Part shown: piece by piece, positions 14,201 through 21,706 of the stretch
Layout: every line of letters begins with the position of its first letter
Position numbering within the stretch: position 1 is the first letter of the stretch
Assembly (NCBI GenBank): GCA_038501625.1
Contig: JAZAYU010000353.1
Location: 124,001 to 188,000, forward strand
Origin: Corbicula japonica
Lineage: Eukaryota > Mollusca > Bivalvia > Venerida > Cyrenidae
Direction of reading: 5' to 3'
Length of the DNA stretch: 64,000 bases
Translations under genes and position numbers: made by a program
The notes under the pieces: generated by a model
Databases searched by the model: none
What the model was told of the DNA's origin: nothing
The model's input: the letters and a program-made list of their open reading frames with translations, nothing else

Positions 14201-16729
14201 TCTTATTTCAGAATACATTATTTTATGACTCTTGGTGGGTCGGGCAGCATGTGTTTCTCACTTGGCTGAGTGCGTTTCTGATGTTATGTGTTCATTTTCT
14301 CCCTCCGAAATATCTCGATCTCATGCATAGATGTTCTCAGCACCTGGGGCGCTGGCAGAAAGTGGAGGGAAGACATGCACATGTACCATATAATGCGTAA
14401 GTCTGTTTTATGCCCCCACAAAGTGGGAGGCATATAGAGTTGCACTCATCCATCCGTCCATATGTACATCCTCCAAATCTTGAGGCATCAACGTCTCCTA
14501 AACTATTAGGCGGATTTCTTTCAAACTTGCACACATGATCAAGCAGGATGTGTAGATGAATGTAATGGAAGGATATTTTTCTGCGACCATTTTTACCAGA
14601 GTTATGGCCCTTTGTTTTTACAAATGATTTTGCAGCAGTGGGAGTATCATTGTCTAAGGACACATTCTAGTTTTGTCACAAATTTGGTAAAAATTGTTTG
14701 ATCTTTGAGATGATTGGTTGATATTAATTTGACTGTTTACATGTATGAGGCAATACTGCTGTGATGTCACTATATGCTGGCATATTTTTGCTAGGCACAT
14801 TCTTGCCAATCGGATCAGGATCCAAACTTGTTGCTTCTTGTCAGAAATAACCCAATGAATCAACAGTAAACAGTGTAGATCCTGATCAGATGTGTAAAGG
14901 GTTAAACAACATCACAAAAACTGTTGGTAAGCTAGTAAACAAGCCTCTGGCAAGTTTTAGAATAGATTAATGGGACAGGTTCAATTTTAACGTATGAAAA
15001 GACAGAAAGCGTCAGATTTTTATAAATGGTACATCACAAATTTGGATGGCTATGCAATTCTAATGGTTTTATAAAGACAGCTTCTGGTTTAGAGGAACTG
15101 CAGAAGTAAAAAGAGCCGAAATAAACTTGTATCAAAGTCAAAATCTGCAAACTATATAGGCATTACTTTTGTGACTTTATCACTTTTTCTCTTTTGACCT
15201 AATGGCATCTTTAGGATATTTTTTGCATCTGTAATGTATAACTGCTCTGAACAATGAGCAATTAATAATTGTAAAATAATGTTATTTATCAAGTGAATTC
15301 ATATTTGCCTTGTTATTGTTCAAAAGGTAGTCAAATTAGCCTGAGGCCTAAGGTCAAGTGGTAATATGACTGCCCAAGGCCCAATGACATGGCCAACATG
15401 AATTCACTCGATTTATGACAATTTAAAACAGACTTAATACATTAAATTCATATGTAGGCTAAATTGGGCCAATATGAGAATTGGGCCAACATGAGATTGT
15501 TAATATATAATATAGTGATATGTTTACAGATGGTCTGAGTTGCAGGTGTGGCCTCAAGGTGCACTAGTCAAACATGTACGAGGTCTGTTCAAAGCCGAGG
15601 GTATAAATGTTACAGCTGAGCCGGGCAATAGTATGCACGGCAGATTTTATGTAAGTTGATGATGGTTCATTGGAATAAGGGTCCAAGTTTATAAAGCTAA
15701 GAATGGAGACCAGTCTCAAGTCTCAAACATCTGATTGGCTGAAATGGAGACTAGTAAGATGCTTGAGATTTATTTGAGACTGGTCTCTAATCTCAGTTTT
15801 ATGATCCTGTGCTAAGTTTTGCTAAAATAGTTATTAATCAATGACATTATTGTAATTTATCTCACAAGTGGTTAGAAATTCACTAAAAAGTACTTCAACA
15901 TACAGAAACCTTTTTATGAAGTTTCCAAGCTTGGTTGAGCAACCAAATAAACAATCTTTAAATTTTTTTTTTAATAAAATGAAGTTGATAGGTGGGGCTT
16001 GAAGCCTTGAAGGTTCGTAGGCGGACACCTTAACCAATAGGCCACATAGATGGGTTTTACAGTTGTATTTGTACTGGATTTAAAGCTGCCTATTCACAGT
16101 TCAGGGTGGAGTACTTCAAAGTCTCAGTTGTGGTTAATATGCAGTGTACTACTTTATAATGCTTATATTATATGAGTCAAAATGAGAAAATTTTCGATAA
16201 AATTTTGGACTAATTAGTACATCTGTTTGGAGTGAATTTTACTGTGTTAATAACACTATAATAACAACTTTGGCCTTAATAAATTCAATAGTACATTAAC
16301 TATCATAATATAACATCAGATTTACTTTGTTTACAGGTCTTCTACTGTTTATATAATAAATTTTGATATTTGAAAACACTTGATATTTTTGTCCTCACAT
16401 GGCATCTTTACTTTAATTATGCTGACAGACACTTGCTATTGTAAGAATTAATTAAATAATTTCATTGTAGGAATTAATTTGATCATTTTCTTTTGCTTTT
16501 ATTTCAGTTTTTATTCCACCGACCATTAAGAGTTTTAAACTGGATGCTGGTTCTGGGGTGGATGTTAGCCGGGTACCAGTTCTTCTGCTTGCTACAGTGT
16601 AGTGAGTGGAACCATGTAATCTGTATGGCTCTTGTGCTATTCTGTAATTATTACACGCTATTTAAACTACTAAGGGACAGAATTATTCTCTCAAAGACAT
16701 ACAAAGAGGATGAAACCACCCAGAACTAA
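2233..16729 (+). CDS. TMEM39: TMEM39 family multipass membrane protein (SUSR2), complete, 8 coding exons
   Basis: Coding exons are 2233-2418, 4108-4191, 5330-5484, 6927-7048, 7844-8001, 14212-14396, 15530-15650 and 16508-16729. All have AG/GT borders and phases join exactly, giving 410 residues. Family signatures seen are QYINLYKTVWW (exon 1), YHL-like DSHLAG (exon 2), PDVIREEVETLKIDFNNRVK (exon 5), LPPKYLDLMHR and HLGRWQKVE (exon 6), and RFYFLFHRPLR across exons 7-8 followed by FCNYYTLFKLLRDRI. Hydrophobic segments lie near residues 27-46, 68-86, 101-125, 133-155 and 218-234, with more in exons 6 and 8. The family is an ER membrane protein linked in other animals to autophagy control, SAC1/COPII traffic and collagen secretion. 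It is shorter than human TMEM39A (about 488 aa), mainly in the N-terminal region and the loop after exon 4. The start has A at -3, and no in-frame ATG lies between the acceptor at 2207 and 2233. The 5' untranslated exon is unresolved. Convergent with CDK5RAP1. Confidence 0.93.
3170..3260. repeat. Small hairpin with ATGATTCTTATTTTGGTGC arms
   Basis: ATGATTCTTATTTTGGTGCG near 3171 is answered by CGCACCAAAATAAGAATCAT near 3238-3257. A related hairpin, GCGGTTCATGCA/AAATGAACCGC, lies at about 3407-3430. Confidence 0.6.
3740..3925. repeat. Internally repetitive element, 'AACAGGC/TACCTGTATTAAACAG' motifs
   Basis: Direct and inverted short motifs (CACCTGCATTCAACA, CCTGTTGAATATG, ACCTGTATTAAACAG, CTTAATACAGGT) suggest a degenerate inverted-repeat element in TMEM39 intron 1. 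Boundaries not resolved. Confidence 0.4.
4231..4443. mobile_element. piggyBac-like MITE family, copy in TMEM39 intron 2
   Basis: Family description: ends TTAA-CCCTTTNCTCCAT...ATGGAGNAAAGGG-TTAA, length about 200-260 bp. Internal motifs CAGTGTAGATCCAGATCAGC and CTGATCAGGATCTACACTG repeat in both orientations, so the whole element can fold. TTAA borders and a CCCTTT start are typical of piggyBac-superfamily MITEs (inference). Other eroded copies not listed separately lie near 4729-4912, 9620-9700, 14780-14905, 16900-16965, 20390-20553, 23500-23765, 27952-28064, 28670-28965, 29380-29425 and 62050-62165. Confidence 0.7.
5092..5307. mobile_element. piggyBac-like MITE copy ending just before TMEM39 exon 3
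   Basis: CCTTTCCCTCCATATAATAC at the left and CTATGGAGTAAAG at the right, with the usual internal inverted CAGTGTAGATCC motifs. It ends about 22 bp before the exon 3 acceptor, so the branch point probably falls at its edge or inside it. Confidence 0.65.
5933..6092. mobile_element. Hairpin MITE family, degenerate copy
   Basis: Retains AAACTGAGACAGGATACCAG, CTGATTGGTTGAAATGG, CCAATCAGAAGC and GACTGGTCTTCAATC, but pairing is eroded. Confidence 0.5.
6478..6624. mobile_element. Hairpin MITE family (type copy), ~147 bp near-perfect palindrome
   Basis: Family description: outer arms GCCCAAGATCATAAAACT...AGTTTTATGATCTTGGGC. Inside, CAGTCTCAAATCTCAAGCAT pairs with the reverse copy, and the centre is GGCGACCAGTCGCC next to AATTGGCTGAAAT/ATTTCAGCCAAT. 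Two subfamilies exist (outer AAGATCATAAAAC or AAGGTTATAAAAC). Eleven copies are found between 5.9 and 30.9 kb: also 5933-6092, 8035-8193, 10258-10353, 15679-15813, 18617-18760, 18820-18964, 19000-19166, 19990-20130, 28364-28499 and 30782-30876. No TSD could be fixed confidently. Confidence 0.85.
6657..6926 (+). repeat. 45-bp minisatellite ending in the TMEM39 exon 4 splice acceptor
   Basis: Six units of GAGTATATAATTATAGGTTT then TATAGTAAATCTGTGCCTGG and TTTCA. TTTCAG acceptor cores end at 6701, 6746, 6791, 6836, 6881 and 6926, exactly 45 bp apart, the last being the real exon 4 acceptor. The unit is a multiple of three and has no stop in the exon frame. Confidence 0.95.
7508..7771. mobile_element. 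piggyBac-like MITE copy in TMEM39 intron 4
   Basis: Left CTTTACTCAATGGAATATGG, right ATCCATGGAGTAAAATGTTAA; internal CAGTGTAGATCCAGATCAGC and GATCAGGACCTGCGCTG. Located just before exon 5 (acceptor at 7843). Confidence 0.65.
8035..8193. mobile_element. Hairpin MITE copy, 30 bp after TMEM39 exon 5
   Basis: AAGATTATAAAAATGAGATT to CAGTTTTATAACCTTG; the right arm carries a duplicated TGAGATTTGAGACTG stretch. Confidence 0.75.
9097..9245. mobile_element. 149-bp palindromic element, third hairpin type
   Basis: GAATATTATAACAGTATGCA through CTGTAGGTTCGTATTATT at the left is matched by the inverted AATAATACGAACCTACAG and TGCATACTGTCATAATGTTC at the right, around a CGACCTTCGGTCTTG-like centre. Confidence 0.8.
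10258..10353. mobile_element. Hairpin MITE copy, internally deleted
   Basis: GGGCCCAAGATCATAAAACT left and ATTTTATGATTTTGGGCCC right, with most of the second arm missing. Confidence 0.7.
10740..13185. repeat. Composite: 23-bp 'CTTGCACCTTTAAAACCCTAACT' minisatellite blocks around a duplicated ~500-bp unit
   Basis: Three minisatellite blocks (about 10740-11490, 12070-12370, 12895-13185) alternate with two paralogous segments (about 11500-12065 and 12370-12895). Both segments share CAAGGAARAATGAGCATTAC, CAGGTGACAAACTGAATATT-like stretches and ATGGACTGTCACTTTAA. The central part of block 1 is very regular, with at least ten near-identical units from 11040 to 11390. The structure resembles the arm-plus-tandem-core elements of bivalves. 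It lies in TMEM39 intron 5. Confidence 0.85.
13349..13617 (+). mobile_element. Bivalve-type 'ATGCCCCCAC' element, single-core copy
   Basis: Hairpin head TATGCCCCCACTAAGTGGGA then GGCATA, a core (CTTGTGGCATCAAGTCCTC ... AGAGTTATGGCCCTTTGTT), and tail GGGGCATCAGTGTCCGAAGA ending CACATTCTAG. Same order as copies at 14408 and 17268. Confidence 0.75.
14101..14220 (+). repeat. Imperfect triplication of the TMEM39 exon 6 acceptor
   Basis: ATTTCAGAATACAT at about 14104, ATTTCAGAATATATCATTTTATGA at about 14152 and the true ATTTCAG|AATACATTATTTTATGA at 14205-14228 share both acceptor and first exon bases. The first copy meets a stop in the exon frame. Confidence 0.7.
14408..14673 (+). mobile_element. 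'ATGCCCCCAC' element, single-core copy, directly after TMEM39 exon 6
   Basis: Begins about 12 bp downstream of the exon 6 donor (14397). Head TATGCCCCCACAAAGTGGGA, core and tail as in the other copies, ending GACACATTCTAG. Confidence 0.75.
15679..15813. mobile_element. Hairpin MITE copy, 30 bp after TMEM39 exon 7
   Basis: GTCCAAGTTTATAAAGCTAA left, TCAGTTTTATGATCCTGTGC right; arms diverged. Confidence 0.65.
15990..16055 (-). ncRNA. tRNA-like sequence (Arg-type), SINE head or tRNA pseudogene
   Basis: Minus strand ATGTGGCCTATTGGTTAAGG matches the A-box/D-arm of eukaryotic tRNA-Arg (GTGGCCTAATGGATAAGGC), then CCGCCTACGAACC, then a degenerate B-box GGCTTCAAGCCCC. Stems are imperfect, so a functional tRNA is unlikely. 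Confidence 0.5.
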
Positions 16730-17267
16730 TATACATGTAACAGTATTTGATGTTATAGTCAGCTAAGTTAATATATATTTGTAACAGCATTTGATGTTAA
16801 AGCCAGCTAACATTTTGTATAAGTTAATTTACATGTAGGGTAACAGCATTTGATGTTAGGGTCAACACTATATGCTTTTAGATTCATTAGGCTATTTCTA
16901 GTAACCTAGATCCAGACCAGCCTGCAGATCTGTGCATTCTGATCAATATCTTCATGTACACTGGTCTCTGATGGGAAATAAATGCTATCCAATTAGTTAT
17001 ATAAAAGCAATACTTATGTTAGCAAAACTGACATCATTAGAATTTATCAGATTATGATGACAAAATGACCTTTCAGTTGAATTTATAGATAAAACAAAAT
17101 CCACGAAAAATTTGATTTTTTTTTCTGACAGGTAATTTTGAAATACTGAAATATTTCACAATTGTCCAAAGTTTCTGTAGGCTGTTCTAGAAATTGCAAT
17201 GAGACCAAATGTGAACTGATAACTGCTGCTCTTTATCCCACAGATATTTCAGACATGCAACAATTTT

Positions 17268-18391
17268 TATGCCCCCACAAAGTGGGAGGCATAAAGAGTT
17301 GCACTCGTCCGTCCGTACGTCCGTCCGTACATCCCCAAATCTTGTGGCATCAACTTGTCCTTAACTATAAGGCGGATTTCTTTCAAACTTGCACAGATGA
17401 TCAAGCAGGATGTGTAGATGATCATAAAGAAAAAAATTTTTCCTGCGACTATTTGTACCAAAGTTATGGCCCTTTTTTAATTTCAGTAGTTAAATCTTGT
17501 GGCGTCAACTCCTCTTAAACTATCAGGCGGATTTCTTTCAAACTTGCACAGATAATCAAGCAGGATGTGTAGATGATCGTGAAGAAAGGATTTTTTCCTG
17601 CTACCATTTTTACCAGAGTTATGGCCCTTTGTTAATTTCAGTAATTAAATCTTGTGGCGTCAACTCCTCATAAACTACGAGGCGGATTTCTTGCAAACTT
17701 GCACAGATGATGAAGCTGGATGTGTAGATGATCATGAAGAAAGGATTTTTTCCTGCAACCATTTTTACCAGAGTTATGGCCTTTTGTTAATTTCAGTAAT
17801 TAAATCTTGTGGTGTCAACTCCTCCTAAACTATGAGGCGGATTTCTTGCAAACTTGCACATATGATGAAGCAGGATGTGTAGATGATCGTGAAGAAAGGA
17901 TTTTTTCCTGCGAACATTTTTACCAGAGTTATGGCAGAGTTTTTTTTTTAGTAATAATATCTTGTGGCATCAACTCCTCATTTACTTTTGGACAGATTTC
18001 TTTCTAACTTGCACACATGATCAAGCTGGATGGGTAGATGATCATAAAGAAAAGATTTTTTTCCTGCTGCCAGTTTAAACACAGTTATGGCCCTTTGTTT
18101 ATTTCACTTTCAAAATTTTGTGGCATCAACTCCACATTTTCTATTTAGCTGATTTCTTTCAAACTTGCACAGATGATTAGACATGATTTGAAGATTGTTG
18201 TAAAGGACATTGTCTTGCAACAATTTTCACCAGAGTTATGGCCCTTTGTTAATGTTAGTTATTAAATTTTGTGGCATTCACCTCATTTACTAATCATGAT
18301 CACCACATGTTGTTAATACCTGGTACAAAATTTTGTAACAAATGTTGTTGCAGCAGTGGGGGCATCAGTTTCCTGAGGACACAGTCTAGTT
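17268..18391 (+). mobile_element. Expanded 'ATGCCCCCAC' element with ~155-bp tandem core (about 6-7 units)
   Basis: Same head and tail as the 13349 and 14408 copies, but the core beginning AAATCTTGTGGC(A/G)TCAACT recurs near 17338, 17492, 17646, 17802, 17957, 18112 and 18266, about 155 bp apart. Each unit contains CAAACTTGCACAGATGAT, CAAGCAGGATGTGTAGATGA and ACCAGAGTTATGGCC. Divergence between units is modest, so expansion is older than very recent. Confidence 0.85.
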
Positions 18392-18616
18392 GTTTGTTTT
18401 TTAAGTTTTAATGATTAGTTATATTAAAATAACTTTTTTTGGCAGCTACATTTTTTTTAGAAGACACCTAGTTCTTACATTTGATGACTGATCAAAATTG
18501 TTTTAATAATTTTCAGTACATTGGCTGGGTGTCATATTGTTACTGTATTGTATCTTAATTTTCCAAACATCTATGATATTTGTAATATGAAAGTGTTGAA
18601 GTCAGTTTAATCTGAC

Positions 18617-18760
18617 TTGAAAGATTTTGCAGTTGAGGATGGTAACCAGTCTCAAATCTCAAGCTTCCCATTGGGGAGTCCTGAGACAATGCTCAAGGGA
18701 AACCAGTCAGTTTGCTGAGATGTGTGACTGGTCTCAATTTTTAGTTTAATAATCTTAGGT
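18617..18760. mobile_element. Hairpin MITE copy, degenerate
   Basis: GGTAACCAGTCTCAAATCTC and GTGACTGGTCTCAATTTTTA remain of the two arms. Confidence 0.5.
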
Positions 18761-18819
18761 GCTTTCTTCCTTCCCTCTGCCAAGTCTTAATGTGAGCCCG
18801 TGAGCAGATTGTTCAGGCT

Positions 18820-18964
18820 GGGCCCAAGATCATAAAACTAAAACTGGAGACCAGTCTCATCTGTCAAGCATATGATAATGGAGGAAAGTCTAAATTGGAT
18901 CAAAATGGATGCTTGAGATTTGAGACTGGTCTCCAATCTCCAATCTATTTTATGACTCTGTGCT
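18820..18964. mobile_element. Hairpin MITE copy
   Basis: GGGCCCAAGATCATAAAACT left; right arm GAGACTGGTCTCCAATC then TATTTTATGACTCTGTGC. Confidence 0.65.
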
Positions 18965-18999
18965 TGGATATTGGTCTACATAAATTACAAAACAAACTT

Positions 19000-19166
19000 G
19001 GGCTGAAGGTTATAAAGCTGAGTTTGGAAACCAGTCTCAAATCTCAAGCATCTGATTGGCTGAAATGGCAACCTGATTGGCTGAAATGGCCACTGGTCGC
19101 CATTTCAGCCAATCAGATGCTTGAGATTTGAGACTGGTTTCCATGCTCAGTGTTATAACCTTGGGC
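19000..19166. mobile_element. Hairpin MITE copy (AAGGTTATAAA subfamily)
   Basis: GGGCTGAAGGTTATAAAGCT left, TGTTATAACCTTGGGC right; the central GATTGGCTGAAATGGC motif is duplicated on one side. Confidence 0.8.
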
Positions 19167-19589
19167 ACTGCTCAGAGAGGGTTTTTGCTATTGTAATTAC
19201 TATGATCTTCAGTTACAGATACTAGGTCAGAATTATAGTCTTTTCAGGGTAAAAAATTAAATTTTGGAAATCCAGCTAAAAAAAAACTTAAGTGGTATCT
19301 TGGTAGCAGGGTAGGTTTAAGATACAAATTTAGTCATAATGTACTGCCAGTTAAATTACAAAAAAAGTCAGTGTTACTGTTTAAATTTATATATGTTTGT
19401 AGTCATATATTGTAAAATGAATTACTTTAAATTGCTTGTTGATCAGTATGTTAATAACTAACTATCAACAAAGTATAATAAAGATATGAAAACAAATCAT
19501 TATTTGTTATTATTATTTACAGACAATACTTTAAATACATGACTGTACTACTATTTTGAAAGTTCTTAGAATTTTGGTAAACTTTTTTG

Positions 19590-19813
19590 TTAACCCTTTC
19601 CTCCATATGAACACATTTTACGCATGTGGGACCATTGTAGATCGAGATCAGCCGGCAATCCGTGCCGTCTGATCAGGATCTGCACTGGTCGCATTTTGGT
19701 CAGAAATAACCTAACAAATCTAAAATCGAACAGTGCAGATGCTGATCAGACAGCACGGTTGTGCTGGCTAATCTGGTTCTACACTGTTCGCCCACGCAAT
19801 AAAGGTGGGTTAA
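19590..19813. mobile_element. piggyBac-like MITE copy with both TTAA borders
   Basis: TTAACCCTTTCCTCCATATG at the left and AAAGGTGGGTTAA at the right, placing TTAA at 19590-19593 and 19810-19813. Best copy for the target-site argument. Confidence 0.75.
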
Positions 19814-19989
19814 TTCAGTAATCATTCATGCTACAGCTCTATTTCTTCAGACAATTGTCGTTGCAAAAACCACCATATATGAAAATTCTCTATCTCTTGA
19901 CTGCATTTCATCATAGTTATGCCACTTCCCTTACCAAACATGAGCCCAGTTTTTATTAAAACAAATACTTTTCTAGGAGTCCTTTTCTC

Positions 19990-20130
19990 AAGGTTATAAA
20001 ACTAAGCATGGAAACCAGTTTCAAATCTCAAGCATCTGATTGGCTGAAATGGCGACCATTCGCCATTTCAGCCAATCAGATCCTTGAGATTTGAGACTGG
20101 TTTACAATCTCAGTTTTATAACCGTCAGCC
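19990..20130. mobile_element. Hairpin MITE copy
   Basis: AAGGTTATAAAACTAAGCAT to CTCAGTTTTATAACCGTCAG with the complete inner palindrome TGGCGACCATTCGCCA. Confidence 0.8.
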
Positions 20131-20630
20131 CTGATATCAGCTGATTGAATTTTCAGTATCAATCATTTCAGATGTAGAGTTGCCATACTTCCATTCTGAT
20201 CTGATATTTAATGTAGACAGTTGGTTATAAATATGTTTTTGCCATTGTCCATTCATTGTTGTAAAACACTATACTATGGCTGTGTACCTTAGTTCATCTT
20301 CAATGATAATTTCACCTACAGTGTCTCAAGTTTATGTTAAAATGCCAAGTGATTGGAAACTGGCGTGCTTTACAAAGGACTTTATGAATAAACTTTTTTG
20401 TGCCATCTGATCAAAATCTGCATCCTCTGCTTTTTAGGCAGAAATGACCTTATAAATAAAAAAACAAACAGTGAAGATTCTGATCAGATGACATAATCTG
20501 GATCTACACTGTTTGCCCAAGCCATAAATGCATATACATGGAGGAAAGGGTAAATTGACAAAATTTTGTTAGCAATCAAAAAGCAGATCTTCAACATGTT
20601 TGTTTATATTTTATTGAATATTTGCTACAG

Positions 20631-20717
20631 AAACGATCAAGCGTCAGGAGCAGGCCTCGTGCTTCACTGTATCATCCTGATGATCTGTATTACCGGTATA
20701 CAAGTCTGTTATCTTAA
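20631..20717 (+). other. Possible terminal coding exon of unknown gene
   Basis: After an acceptor-like TATTTGCTACAG, 28 codons run to TAA: KRSSVRSRPR, then LYHPDDLYYRYTSLLS. Composition (basic, then Tyr/Asp-rich) and codon look are exon-like and differ from the surrounding AT-rich DNA. TMEM39 already has its own stop at 16729 and its last exon offers no obvious donor, so linkage to TMEM39 is not shown. The opposite strand is also open here. Confidence 0.25.
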
Positions 20718-21230
20718 CTGGCTCTCCAAACAATGTCTGTGCTGTTGTTTCCTTTATCTAAAATACACAAAATATATTCCCTTATAATTTATATTTAGGT
20801 GTGGCATAAAGTCAATGTTCAGGAATGTTCATTATTTGGTTGCAAACAAATTGCAATAGTCCAAACTATAGATTGTACATGGTGTGAGTCAAGCTCAAAG
20901 AAACATCAGAAAATATCTACATATAACCCTTTCCTCTATATTTAACAAATAAAACATGGCATTGAGGGCAATATGCAAGTTTACGGACTGGTTGGTCAGA
21001 CTGAGGAAGGTATATGGCCCGACGCCTTTTACTATTCCATTTTTGTTAATCAAATTAAATATTACTAGGCAACAGACCCGCACTTTATAAGATAATTATT
21101 CTTATATTAGATTCTGAAGGAATCAAAAACGGTCAATATAAGAATTATGGACCGGATAGCCGGTCAATATGCGATTTATGGACTGGATGACGTCATATTA
21201 AATACAGAAGGGCTTATGCAAATGAGGTAT

Positions 21231-21462
21231 AATATACCCCTCTTATGGCATGGGTGAACAGTATAGATCCAGTCAGCTAGCACATCTGTGCTGTCTGATC
21301 AGGATCTGCACTGTTTGCTATTTGATTTATTAAGTTATTTCTGACCAAAAAGCAACCAGTGCAGATCCTGATCTGATGGCACAGATCTGCCAGCCGATCT
21401 GGTTCTATACTGGTTGCACACACGTAAAAATGCATAGACATGATAATGGAGGAAAGGGTTAA
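21231..21462. mobile_element. piggyBac-like MITE copy near the CDK5RAP1 3' end
   Basis: Right end ATAATGGAGGAAAGGGTTAA. The left TIR is unusual; a matching AACCCTTTCCTCTATATT lies further away at 20925, so a later insertion (about 20945-21230) may have split this copy. Confidence 0.6.
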
Positions 21463-21706
21463 GATAAAAATGGTGAAGAAGTGTTAAGTACAATGTAATA
21501 GGGGGCAAGTCACAGAAAAAAGTGTCTTTAAACAGTTGACGCCAATCATTCAGATTGAAATGATGTCATAAAGTTGAGCGGAAAACATTTCTTCTTGTTC
21601 ATTTCATGGTAAATTCAACTTTTTTTGGCAAATTGAGAAATAAAATCATGTAATTCGTCTAATGAAAGCGAGAAGGGTTCATCAGCCTTCTTTTTTCTAT
21701 AACTGC

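Larger units (their letters stand above)
16730..21706. other. Intergenic gap between convergent TMEM39 and CDK5RAP1
   Basis: Holds the expanded ATGCCCCCAC element, four hairpin MITEs, several piggyBac-like MITEs and the exon-like frame at 20631. Otherwise AT-rich sequence without supported genes; presumably also both 3' UTRs. Confidence 0.6.

Noticed and set aside
15834..16037. 67-codon minus-strand frame
   Set aside because: Overlaps the tRNA-like sequence and AT-rich DNA; no gene support.
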